Shown here: positions 22,601 to 29,262 of the stretch, in pieces | Numbering within the stretch: position 1 is the stretch's first letter | How the letters are laid out: each line of letters opens with the position of its first letter | IMG/VR virus record: IMGVR_UViG_3300043331_000787 | Coordinates: 1 to 41,924 of that record | DNA from: a virus | DNA: 41,924 nt | Strand: one strand, 5' to 3' | Position numbers and translations under genes: made by a program | Notes under the pieces: model-generated | The model's database searches: none | Seen by the model: the letters and a program-made list of their open reading frames with translations, nothing else | What the model was told of the DNA's origin: nothing

Positions 22601-23489
22601 AGACCAGCGCCCGGTCCACTGCTTCGCTTGCCGCCGACAGCGCGCCCATGCCGATGCCGCCCGTATCGATGAGGCGGCCTCCGTTCCCAATGATTTTATT
22701 TCGATAGACCTGTTTATCGACTCCACCATATATGCCAATGCCCCATGACCCATTATTTCGAATTGTGTTGTCACGGATGATCGTTCGATTGTTCGTCTGG
22801 CCTAAGTTGCTCGTGTCGTGAATTCCGTGGCCGAATGCGCCCTCGATTGTGCTGTTCTCTATAATCCAATCGTCACCCGTGACATAAATGGCATGCGACG
22901 TATTGTCTCCCGGTGGGGTAGGAGTAACGGCATGGACCCACACATTATCGATTCTATTTCTATGGCTAAGCGGCGTGCCCGAATCTCCGGCAATGCCCTG
23001 TGAACTAGAACCGCTCCCAGCCCAATTAAATACTTCTCCATCGCGCAGCAAATTGTCCGAGCTGTTACCATCGAATCGAAGGCCGACTCCGCATAGACCA
23101 TTGGCGTCGATAATAAATCGGCGGAATTCAATCCACGAATCATCCTGAAGAAATACGACATGATTGCCGGGGCACGAAGTCGGCCTCAAGATCCATCGCG
23201 CCGCCGTCATTCCGGTCAGCTTGGTCCGCGCCGACGACGTACCGTTGCGACCATTAAAGGCGCTCCCTGTAATTATTTCGTCATAGACTCCAGCGCCTAT
23301 TCGCAGTTCATCAGATGATGACGTTTTGGCGATTCCGCCATTGATCGTTAAACATGGAGCGTCGGGACTCCAACACAGATTTGCATCGCTCGCCGCTGGA
23401 TGCGATTTGTCGGTGTAAAATACATCAGCATCTACCGATGACAGTGCCCAAAGCAATACGGCGATCTGAATAACGATGCGCGCTAACAT
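16662..23489 (-). CDS. Giant mosaic fibre/adhesin with signal peptide, 2275 aa
   Basis: The N-terminus (MLARIVIQIAVLLWALSSVDA) is a Sec-type signal peptide. Residues 22-390 and 395-790 look like two right-handed beta-helices, with many short repeats such as NTIRNNGSWGIGIYG. Repeats of the TLSDATV type occur near 880. Residues 920-1660 look like a kelch/galactose-oxidase-type beta-propeller with GGGHNGYHG and many aromatic blades. Residues 1660-1990 resemble a lectin/LamG-like sandwich starting FGFESPADLG. A glycine linker near 2000, a beta domain and C-terminal TLGDATV repeats follow. The likely role is host-surface binding or polysaccharide processing. The ATG at 23489 overlaps the previous gene by seven bases and has GGGGGC upstream. 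Confidence 0.75.
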   Translation of the reverse strand: MLARIVIQIAVLLWALSSVDADVFYTDKSHPAASDANLCWSPDAPCLTINGGIAKTSSSDELRIGAGVYDEIITGSAFNGRNGTSSARTKLTGMTAARWILRPTSCPGNHVVFLQDDSWIEFRRFIIDANGLCGVGLRFDGNSSDNLLRDGEVFNWAGSGSSSQGIAGDSGTPLSHRNRIDNVWVHAVTPTPPGDNTSHAIYVTGDDWIIENSTIEGAFGHGIHDTSNLGQTNNRTIIRDNTIRNNGSWGIGIYGGVDKQVYRNKIIGNGGRLIDTGGIGMGALSAASEAVDRALVYSNTLYNNTGRCIWNKHASTDNAEIINNLCLLNSNNIITNSGTGTVQATNILSSNASDIANAAAGDFTPVAASLINQGTIVSLLPFSANLPEIGAIEIPVTYWMSPSGGAATCALASGANDPGQYRTPAQARLCASRGDTIIAKKGTYNASGSVLLLRSADGVKSGTANAPIRLTAENPSTCVSVATCVVFQGNGLAGNVLELRDIAWWVVDNIIVRNANNAAYTGSGASNLTVEGAARNIILRQLIVADVNTFGNNQPLRIGGVSSAVSDILVEDVDVLRSHRNHVSAFESGTSNVTFRRVYASQSVASNCSPTCGPPDGFVFYDGNNSRIENSIAEGLSGFGFTGWGNGNAVEASVSLENQSGFFGGAASSGSGQGNNFSFKDIVGISPVGGTCLFLRSAHATASGVTCLTGSIVADNEFISTGSANVIIENAIATDRPSNSGFFLDNRGAIGWDTKILKFSQEWNTQGANGGWTLSNVPPNPPGDVNPNMGACRVWVPTTGPFKAKGENGADVGAEILYAIIDGVKTTLPLWDVLTGKMKYGPNVVSGVNDSSTGRVRDTVGSRLNITSAGCLPTGYAITATATQTLSDATVASAATVGISGLVNKSLGGASVSASGGVPTSTSLPNTMGWYQIPNTKLRAVCPPPAQYPSIQGIEGCDAVTKDWNSAVLDKANNRIIIWGGGHNGYHGNEVYSFDIDGLIVQRLNNPSVPIQLCSASYPDGTPSARHTQDQIVYIGHAHVLFNKGGAFSCDQGGINQDAWALDLTTLQWTQKSIVPNIGGNTWVMDYDPLSRLVYAAADDNTFRSYNYDGIDGGTADTWTTLRTNAFASGFGANFRRTGVIDPVRRKFFMIGNGTMHAYSLVGPAYTAENLTTQVTGATAIINEFGPGVAYDPKSGDLVLWKGGDSVYRYNDDTKTFTLYTYAGGPVATPNGVYKRFTYSQSRDVFITCNDIDDDCFALRIHPVGVATGTLATLAAGMRANEWSQLTGVAPDISAPNSANPLHQVGASGGGAGNTVNYAWNFGFDPVKQVIHYIGNDHVDSIVALGQRYVRFALSNNTWSEVVGPHAPGVPSNCTAPGPGNPEYPPFACPTGGVTDHGYGSHTVIPAGDFGHACTILYRKPSKGARSMSRFDTCTNQWLSNTANDPNILGGGGGGCCGSIEYVPGRGIIHTVGAENKLELWNPATDSWSTVASGLTGLTNGNTFTFATPYNPKCKCLIFGSRNASGPGGVGSAMYRYDAVTNTVTQISATPAALSTYSGVGTPIVPTADHVSGLFILVSADTRDLWTYDWATDQYQQITNSINKPSWANTMIIGGYLPTHGVHLYVECGPQVAACSMWAYKHVNGGGVFDSNARAQAIGVVRYFGFESPADLGTESSVTNFGYFANGGPCGSSASFSCPSFDTTKAASGIGSIKFVVPSQSVADCCGAWYTNFSADLLTQFGGGQEFFVQFRYKPSIEFINQYFQPNGKGKIFSVGTGDLGANSADSCTAQEIVLDHYLGHQQNPPPVNLYHNCGWYEGMTPPFDNPNIPGAGSDDIRLQNARPNPFCTYEQRGVGFFGQLNGGRIAYFPPFGNCFPLVPEWMTVQIGVALGPQEVAANCVAPNNQPLGVACYKASITRLWMARENVPQEPVVNYTRDLNATNEIPGNNKYGKLWLLPYMTGKTASQITIPAEVRYDDVLISTRFIENAYSGGATGTSGGGGGVGTVSQTRFPSGDSSINNNWTAVGVGASSKWDAVDDQTPNDDADYIQRSDSFANQQFTFQPFNISAVSISKVKVHARFRNGGGSGHNFTVGLWMGSGVNVYFGAPQSVTSCSAYCDHTSEFILNPVTNLPWIEADVEGTGPNPILEIIARATSMTTGDQVRVTRLAIEVEYVDAGGTGGISGVVNKTLGGLTGTGAATVAISGGVNAALGAATASATAITGITGTLGATLGDATVSATGIAPTPVKDPGHWANSALRRNGLRTIGGNRNLPR

Positions 23490-24772
23490 GAAGCCCCCAT
23501 TAAAAGAAACTGACTCGAATTGCAGCTCGGCGCTGGCGGCGTACTTGCCAATAGCATGCTAACAGCCCATATCGTTCTGTGAACCGCCTGCGAAAACAGC
23601 GTGCCACCGCCGTTGCTATCCGCATGCGCATCCAGGTCGATTGTATGCGCCGCGTTTGAAAGCGACGTGATTCCCTGCATCATGTATGGCGCAACGTCGC
23701 CGTCGTCGCGCGCCATGCGTTTCGTATAAGCGTCGGACGTTTGCGTGGCCGGAAAGTCGGCGTCATCGATTTGAGTTCTAAAAGTCAATAGTCGCGTCCC
23801 GGCTTCAACGTCAAAACCAAATGTGGCCCCAAACCACACATCGCCGGTCGCGCTTGGCGTAATCGTTGCTGTCTGGAGTTGCGAGCCGAATGCTCCGGTT
23901 CCAACTGCCGTATTTCCATCGGTATACGAGCACGCCCATGAATCGAATGCATTTAACCTGAGAGCAAAGACCGCGCTCCATTCATGCGAGTGAGAAGAAG
24001 ACGCCGATTCCGATGCCTCTATCGTAAAAGTATTCGACGCATTTCCAAGAGTATAGCAGCGTGAAAACACCATTGTCTGGTGAGTCGTATCGCTGGCGTG
24101 CTCGATGCGCCCATCTGGTGTGCTCGATGATGCTTCACCCGATCTGGCCAGGCGACCCATGCTCGAAGTAGTGGTCGCCCCACCGTGAATCATTCGAAGC
24201 ATGCCGATGACTAGCCATGTATCTCCAGCATTAGCTGGAGTAAATGTTATAGAGGCATGACCGCTCCATGAAGTATCAACCGCCGTGGTCGTCGTATTTT
24301 CGCCGTATTTATAGTCACTGCCATCGGTAAGTTGGGCAAGCGGAATTGAAATCAAATAAATTTGATCGGCGAGCGCATTTGTCCCGGCTGGCCCGCGCGA
24401 GTATCGCATCTTGATGCCTTCGCCGCTAACCGCTGTCCATAAATCCATGAATGCATATTGCCCGCGCCGCAATCCTGCTGATGGAGATTCGTGAACAGCT
24501 ATGCTTTCGGTAAAGTCAGTCGTGCCGTGCGTTGTCCGCGTATTGATATTCCCATCGGCTGAGTCGTTCGCGACATGAGCACCCGTGATAATTAAATACT
24601 TTTCGCCAGCCGTGAAGTTGCCACTTGAGATGGAAGCACCCGGTATATCTGTAATGCCCCCCGTGCCGATACTTTGGTTTGTCGTTACACTTGTATATGC
24701 AGGCGTAATAGATGCACAAAGCGCTGGGGTCGCCAGCGCCAAGAAAGATAGCAGCGCTAGAAGTGCTTTCAT
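23483..24772 (-). CDS. Secreted beta-rich adhesin-like protein, 429 aa
   Basis: MKALLALLSFLALATPALCA is a classic signal peptide with an ALCA cleavage site near residue 20. The rest is a beta-rich, Ser/Thr/Asn-rich protein with repeated weak modules and no transmembrane anchor. The ATG at 24772 overlaps the previous stop (ATGA). I do not recognise a catalytic domain. With the two secreted neighbours on either side it forms a run of exported fibre-type proteins, unusual for phage structural genes, which are normally cytoplasmic. Confidence 0.65.
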   Translation of the reverse strand: MKALLALLSFLALATPALCASITPAYTSVTTNQSIGTGGITDIPGASISSGNFTAGEKYLIITGAHVANDSADGNINTRTTHGTTDFTESIAVHESPSAGLRRGQYAFMDLWTAVSGEGIKMRYSRGPAGTNALADQIYLISIPLAQLTDGSDYKYGENTTTTAVDTSWSGHASITFTPANAGDTWLVIGMLRMIHGGATTTSSMGRLARSGEASSSTPDGRIEHASDTTHQTMVFSRCYTLGNASNTFTIEASESASSSHSHEWSAVFALRLNAFDSWACSYTDGNTAVGTGAFGSQLQTATITPSATGDVWFGATFGFDVEAGTRLLTFRTQIDDADFPATQTSDAYTKRMARDDGDVAPYMMQGITSLSNAAHTIDLDAHADSNGGGTLFSQAVHRTIWAVSMLLASTPPAPSCNSSQFLLMGASC

Positions 24773-26121
24773 TTGATTTGCATGTTCAGGATTATTTCGT
24801 TTGCCGCAACTGAACCGGTTCCATCAACAGCGGTTGTTATACAAACTGCAATGCCAGTCGAAAATGCAAGGCCGGGGCCGAAATCTATATTCGTGCCACC
24901 GCCAGCAGTATTACCTGGAATAATCCAGCTATGTATTATTCCCGTGTTGCAGGTCGGCGACCCGGCATTATTGTAGGCATGCACGTAGCGCGCCGCCGCG
25001 TTGACGTTTGACGCTTGAATTCCGTAGAGCTGGCCCGCCGATGCTTTGACATTGGCCGCATTGGTATCGGCTGTTGACACCCGCCTAAATGGAGTTGTCC
25101 CGCCTGAAGTCGGTGGCTGAATGGCTACGTTTTGAGTATTCGCGGGTTCTGTCTTTTGATTCAGTTCCGTCTGGAGCGTATCGATTTTGTCTTCTAGGGA
25201 TTTCAACCGCCCCAGCATGGTAGTCGCGGTTGGCGACGCCTGCAATTCTCCAATACGCGCCACGAAGGTTGTATCGGCCAAAAGAAGAATGGCGCGATCT
25301 TCAAGCGCCTTGATTCTACCTAATAGCGTATTGGCGGTTGGCGATGCCTGGACTTCGCCGAAGCCTGCAATATTCTGGTTATCGCTCGGTTCCGTCTTTG
25401 CATTTAATTCCGTTTGAATCGCGTCGAGTTTATCTTCAACTGACTTTACTCGACCTAGCAAAGTATTGGCGGTTGGCGATGCCTGGACTTCGCCGACTTT
25501 GTTATCGAAATTGGTTTCTGTTAAACCGCCGCCGCTGCCGCATGCTTCAAACGCATTGTTGGCGGCATTCACGCATCTTACCGCCAAGCTTTCCCCGATA
25601 ACCGCGCCTGGACCCTTCACCGTGGCCTGCAAATCGCCCGGCGTTGCTTGGCCAACCACGGCGCGTGATGGCATGGGCGCTGCGGTTCCCTGAACCCTGA
25701 CAATGATGGTGCCGCTGCCAGCTATTTGCGGATTGAGCCGTATTTGAAAATGTGAGAATCCGGCCATGTTGCACAGCCACGCTTTGGTCGTAACCGACAG
25801 CACGAACGCGACTTCATTGTTAAAAGCATCCATCCGCACGCAACTTGTGGGATAGAAATTACTTCCATCGTCGCTGACTTCAAAGTTGAGAGAGCCAGCA
25901 GTTATGGTCGCCGATGCGCGAAGCGTCACCGCCGCCGTAGAAAAGCCAGCGCCGATAATCTGCGCTGTGCTATCCGCTGCCGTAGCCGAAGTCCATGTCG
26001 CGCTCGATGCTGGAATGATTGAAAACCCGACTTCGGACCCGCGCGGCGCGCGCGGCTGGGCATAGGCGTGCTGCGTCAAGAGCAATAGCAAGAAGATAGT
26101 AAGCGATCTTAGCAAGCGCAT
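24769..26121 (-). CDS. Fibre-type protein with signal peptide and coiled-coil repeats, 450 aa
   Basis: MRLLRSLTIFLLLLLTQHAYA is a signal peptide cleaved after AYA. Residues about 30-160 form a beta-rich phage fibre head. Three copies of the segment GEVQASPTANTLLGR and relatives start near residues 208, 253 and 288, each followed by a predicted coiled coil (VKSVEDKLDAIQTELN). This motif is common in phage fibres. The C-terminal 100 residues are beta-rich. At DNA level two of the three copies share 34 identical bases (25328-25361 and 25463-25496), a sign of recent duplication or homogenisation. Confidence 0.75.
   Translation of the reverse strand: MRLLRSLTIFLLLLLTQHAYAQPRAPRGSEVGFSIIPASSATWTSATAADSTAQIIGAGFSTAAVTLRASATITAGSLNFEVSDDGSNFYPTSCVRMDAFNNEVAFVLSVTTKAWLCNMAGFSHFQIRLNPQIAGSGTIIVRVQGTAAPMPSRAVVGQATPGDLQATVKGPGAVIGESLAVRCVNAANNAFEACGSGGGLTETNFDNKVGEVQASPTANTLLGRVKSVEDKLDAIQTELNAKTEPSDNQNIAGFGEVQASPTANTLLGRIKALEDRAILLLADTTFVARIGELQASPTATTMLGRLKSLEDKIDTLQTELNQKTEPANTQNVAIQPPTSGGTTPFRRVSTADTNAANVKASAGQLYGIQASNVNAAARYVHAYNNAGSPTCNTGIIHSWIIPGNTAGGGTNIDFGPGLAFSTGIAVCITTAVDGTGSVAANEIILNMQIK
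25328..25496 (-). repeat. Near-identical repeats within the coiled-coil fibre gene
   Basis: The same 34 bases occur at 25328-25361 and 25463-25496, 135 bases apart (45 codons, in frame), both encoding the segment with EVQASPTANTLLGR. A third, more diverged copy is around 25220-25253. The unit length equals one coiled-coil module of the protein. Confidence 0.85.
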
Positions 26122-26134
26122 AATTGCCTCTTTT

Positions 26135-26488
26135 TTACTTTGTTACGAGTCCATCCCAGCACACACCAAAGGCGGTCGAATCGTGGAGATTCTTGACCTG
26201 AAGATAATTGCCGTTGGTGACATGGAATACGGTTGGCAGAAAGTCCGGACCTAGAAACTGAAGACCGTCAAGTGTGACGGTTCCGTTTGTGCGGATTAAT
26301 TCAACGTTGTACTTAAACCAGATGTTGTGAATAATCCACGACTCGCCAGCGCCAGGCCGAATCGTTGCGCTTGCTCCGCTGGCGACTAGACTGCAATCCG
26401 CAATCGGGTCGCCGGGAAGAGCATTCCCGGCGTCCGGTGCGCACACCAATAAACCTGCGCATACAAGCGCAGCAAGCATCATTCTCAT
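26135..26488 (-). CDS. Secreted phage fibre accessory protein, 117 aa
   Basis: MRMMLAALVCAGLLVCAPDAGNA is a signal peptide, with cleavage near residue 23. The mature part carries ATIRPGAGESWIIHNI, followed by FHVTNGNYLQVKN. I recall this pair of segments from short phage tail/adhesin proteins, which normally have no signal peptide. The ATG at 26488 follows gagggggtcatccatc. It lies between the 450-residue fibre and the Ala-rich structural protein, in the fibre module. The function is unknown; host binding by context. Confidence 0.6.
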   Translation of the reverse strand: MRMMLAALVCAGLLVCAPDAGNALPGDPIADCSLVASGASATIRPGAGESWIIHNIWFKYNVELIRTNGTVTLDGLQFLGPDFLPTVFHVTNGNYLQVKNLHDSTAFGVCWDGLVTK

Positions 26489-26518
26489 GATGGATGACCC
26501 CCTCCAGCCACGGCTGGT

Positions 26519-26926
26519 TTAAGCGTTGCCGTCTGTGAGAGTGAAGCCGGTAATCGTAATCTGTTGGCCGATTGCGATATTGGTATTGTCCAGCTCCATA
26601 TCGCCGCCGCCGCCAGTAGCCGTAACGGTTCCCTGGATATGACAGGTCGTACCGGCAGAATTGTAAATCCTGAAATGTGCGGCAACGCCAGCCGCGTTTG
26701 CGGATGCGTCCTGCCATGTGCCGCTTTTCGCCTTTGACCCCGACGCCGCTGCCGCCATCCAGTCGGACGGCAATATCATCTCAGCCAGCAAGGTGCCGCT
26801 ATCTGCCGCCGCGCAGTTCGCTGGCGGCGCGCCGGTCCTAATTCGAAGAATAGCATCCGCACCGATCACAGTTTCGATTGAATCGAGCCGCCCGTTTCGA
26901 GCCGCTACCGATAATTGCATAGCCAT
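26519..26926 (-). CDS. Conserved phage structural-type protein, 135 aa
   Basis: The start MAMQLSVAARNGRLDSIE, the segment LRIRTGAPPANCAAADSGT, then LPSDWMAAAASGSKAKSGTW and HFRIYNSAGTTCHIQG form a pattern I recall from many phage and prophage structural proteins of about 130-140 residues. It is beta-rich, with GGGGDM near the end, and has no signal peptide. I chose the ATG at 26926 because it follows aggggggaatgat; the open frame to 26971 overlaps the zinc protein upstream. It is probably a virion component, exact place unknown. Confidence 0.75.
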   Translation of the reverse strand: MAMQLSVAARNGRLDSIETVIGADAILRIRTGAPPANCAAADSGTLLAEMILPSDWMAAAASGSKAKSGTWQDASANAAGVAAHFRIYNSAGTTCHIQGTVTATGGGGDMELDNTNIAIGQQITITGFTLTDGNA

Positions 26927-26927
26927 A

Positions 26928-27173
26928 TCATTCCCCCCTTTGTTTTGATTGACTCTTGGACACAAACACAATGTTCATTAATGACTTTCTTATTTCCGGC
27001 TTAGGTGGACCATCCGAGCCTTCGCAGCGACCTATCCGCGTATGCCCGCGACACGCTGGGCAATGAATGTAAATTTCACCGTCGTGGATTACGAGTTTCC
27101 GCCTTCTTGGGACCGCTCCCTCGGAATCAACCAAAGACGCTCCGCATGAACAGTTGACAGCCTTGGTCATCAT
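26928..27173 (-). CDS. Com-like zinc-ribbon protein, 81 aa
   Basis: An 81-residue protein with CSCG near the N-terminus and CPACRGHTR about 30 residues later, with IYIHC before the second pair. This layout (two Cys pairs, short strand, basic tail) resembles the Mu Com zinc finger, a translational regulator. The similarity is in layout, not close identity. It stops two bases before the next gene. The next-but-several gene upstream (29942-30193) is a second Com-like protein, so two copies lie in one block. Confidence 0.5.
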   Translation of the reverse strand: MMTKAVNCSCGASLVDSEGAVPRRRKLVIHDGEIYIHCPACRGHTRIGRCEGSDGPPKPEIRKSLMNIVFVSKSQSKQRGE

Positions 27174-27189
27174 GGATTAAGTTAGACCC

Positions 27190-27336
27190 ATGTCCGACGA
27201 CGATATTCTTGACATAATTGCCAGCAGTCTCGCCGCGATGCCAGCCGAAGAAGCCGAAGCGGCCCTGGATAAAATAGCGAAGATCATCGCCGACGCCCCT
27301 TCTGAAACTCATTCCACGCCTGGCTCGCCAGATTAA
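27190..27336 (+). CDS. Possible small acidic protein on the opposite strand, 48 aa
   Basis: An ATG-to-TAA frame of 48 codons on + inside an otherwise leftward block, between the starts and ends of two - genes; its 3' part overlaps the end of the 27284 gene. The product is Asp/Glu/Ala-rich and helical (AAMPAEEAEAALDKIAKI). The ribosome binding site is weak. It could be a small antisense or regulatory gene, but may be chance. The 110 bases at 27174-27283 hold no other gene. Confidence 0.3.
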   Translation: MSDDDILDIIASSLAAMPAEEAEAALDKIAKIIADAPSETHSTPGSPD

Positions 27337-28708
27337 ACTGCTCGCCTTCGACTATTCCTGCGGCATCGAGTACGCGCTTAAAATCCGGCCACGGCATACC
27401 TAGAAAATTCCTCATATCGCTCAATTTCTTTAGCCGCTCTTTGATTACTTCTTTTGAGGGTGGCGGAACGCGACCTCGCGAACGTTCCTCACGTAGCACA
27501 TCGCTGACTTCTTGACGATGCTGTTGAGCCTTATCGTCTTCGGGATATTGATACTGATAGTGCCCCGGCGCACCTTCGCGACTGGTGTATTTATGGCCCG
27601 GCTTGATATGCCCAAGCAAAGAGCTGGCTTTTACTACCAGGCGGATGCCCAATTCGCGCGGCGATAGCTTGACGCTTTCAAAGAAGCCGTTCCGTTGAAT
27701 CAGCCTATTCAGGTTTATAGACTTTCCAAATTTAAATACAAGCGGGCGTGCGAATGGCGCAAGGCGATAGATCGCGAGCGCCTTGACAAGCTTTGACAAA
27801 TCCTTATTTATCCAGATCGGTTGGGCGCGAAATCCTGGGATGGCTTCTTTGCGCAGTATGAGCAGCTCGAATTCACCAACCGGCTGCACGTTCAAAATCG
27901 TTTGATCGAACGCGCCAACTTTTTCACTGGACCGAATATCGGGCGCGCACCAGCTATGCGAGATGGCCTCTTTGCCTCCATGCTTTGCATTGCGCTCAAA
28001 AAACTTAACCAGCTTTTCCGCGTCGCTGTCTGTCTCAGGTTTAAATGCAAGCGCGAACTGCACGCTTCGCCCTATTGAGCGCTCGCCCTCTTTTTCAATT
28101 TGAACTTCTGGCTCTTTGCCCCATTTATCATCCCACACCACAGACGTTGCCACAGCGGCCAACTCGTAGGGTATCGTGATTTGATTTGCCTGAAGTCTTC
28201 GAAGCAGCTCTTCTCCATGATCGGCGTGTTGGCAATACTGGTGATAGACAATGTAGCCAGCGCCCTGAGTTAACAATTGTGAGTATTCGCCGGACCTGGC
28301 AACGTTGTAGCCTTCGACGCCATAACCACTTTTCTTTGCCGCGTGCAATAATCTATCGCCAGCCTGCTTTGCGCTCTGCGAAACAAATTCGTCGAATGAC
28401 TTCGGCAGTTTTGCAACGGCTTCGCGAAATGGCTGAAGATAGTTCGCCGAGCCGCGTCCGCCGCCCGGCAATCCAATTGATGCTTCCCCCTTATCCATTT
28501 GTTCTATGAGAGTTTTTAACGCCTTCACTTTCTCTGGCAAGCTGCGGCCCTTGTAATCGCGCTTGACCTGGGCAATGAGCCTGTCAAGAGTTTTCTTATC
28601 AAGATGGCTATCTCCTAGTTGCAATATGGATTCGCCATCAGGACGCTGATAACGCTTCCAGGGTTGCTCTGGATTGGTCTTATTCTTTGCCGTAGCGCTT
28701 GAGTCCAT
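27284..28708 (-). CDS. Hypothetical protein near the polyvalent genes, 474 aa
   Basis: A 474-residue basic, soluble protein with a helical N-terminal half (residues 35-130, KTLDRLIAQVKRDYKGRS) and a beta-rich middle (about 190-340) that looks like a modest catalytic or binding domain with ILNVQPVGEFELLIL. The HKYTSREGAPGHYQYQYP segment near 375 resembles linkers of phage MuF/polyvalent proteins. The C-terminal region (KRLKKLSDMRNFLGMPW) is helical. No active site is recognised. Position next to the GRPGQ-motif genes suggests an internal virion or injected protein. Confidence 0.6.
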   Translation of the reverse strand: MDSSATAKNKTNPEQPWKRYQRPDGESILQLGDSHLDKKTLDRLIAQVKRDYKGRSLPEKVKALKTLIEQMDKGEASIGLPGGGRGSANYLQPFREAVAKLPKSFDEFVSQSAKQAGDRLLHAAKKSGYGVEGYNVARSGEYSQLLTQGAGYIVYHQYCQHADHGEELLRRLQANQITIPYELAAVATSVVWDDKWGKEPEVQIEKEGERSIGRSVQFALAFKPETDSDAEKLVKFFERNAKHGGKEAISHSWCAPDIRSSEKVGAFDQTILNVQPVGEFELLILRKEAIPGFRAQPIWINKDLSKLVKALAIYRLAPFARPLVFKFGKSINLNRLIQRNGFFESVKLSPRELGIRLVVKASSLLGHIKPGHKYTSREGAPGHYQYQYPEDDKAQQHRQEVSDVLREERSRGRVPPPSKEVIKERLKKLSDMRNFLGMPWPDFKRVLDAAGIVEGEQFNLASQAWNEFQKGRRR

Positions 28709-29246
28709 ACTGCACTTGCTCTTGCGGCGTCATTGCGCGCTGGTTGGTTAGCGAATCGATTGGGTTTGTATGATTTCTGATTGTCTCTTGGCCGATTTTG
28801 CGTCTTTCGTTTTTAGCTTCTTCGGTATCAAGTTTTTGCAAGTCCTTAATGCGCTGGCCGTTTACATAACGCTCGCTCGCGGTCATATGCGGATGAACGG
28901 CAAGATAGGCTTCGTGCTCAGACGCCTTGCGAAGACGACGCTGGCGCTCTTCGAAATCAACGATATCTCCCGATGGCACCATGCGAAATTTTCCATCGCC
29001 CAGCGGGTCCGCGCCATAATCCTTCCCCGGCGTTCGCCGTATGGGCGCTGGCTTGTAAGCGCCCTGCTGCATCTCTTTTATTTGCTCCCACGGTCGGCTA
29101 AATATCGGCGTTGCTTCGCCGTCGCGTTTTCGTTGAGCATAGGATGGCGCAGAGCCGCCTTTTTGCCCCGGTCGCCCCTTGTGGCGCGGGAATGCCTTGG
29201 AGAATATGAGCTGACTTTTTTTAACTATGACAATCGGGAGTTTCAT
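28680..29246 (-). CDS. GRPGQ-motif internal-type phage protein, 188 aa
   Basis: A very basic 188-residue protein. Residues 18-36 contain KAFPRHKGRPGQKGGSAPSY. The GRPGQ.GGS string occurs in phage minor head, protease and ADP-ribosyltransferase-type proteins, probably as a linker or processing/packaging tag (from memory). The C-terminus repeats charged residues and Tyr/Gln. The neighbouring gene upstream carries the same motif, so they may share packaging. The last 29 bases overlap the next gene. The activity is unknown. Confidence 0.6.
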   Translation of the reverse strand: MKLPIVIVKKSQLIFSKAFPRHKGRPGQKGGSAPSYAQRKRDGEATPIFSRPWEQIKEMQQGAYKPAPIRRTPGKDYGADPLGDGKFRMVPSGDIVDFEERQRRLRKASEHEAYLAVHPHMTASERYVNGQRIKDLQKLDTEEAKNERRKIGQETIRNHTNPIDSLTNQRAMTPQEQVQYGLKRYGKE

Positions 29247-29262
29247 TTTAGCGTGAACCCCT

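Noticed and set aside
24223-24240. Seven-base-pair perfect hairpin ctccagc/gctggag
   Set aside because: It is inside the 429-residue coding sequence, with no T tract after it on the coding strand, so not a terminator.
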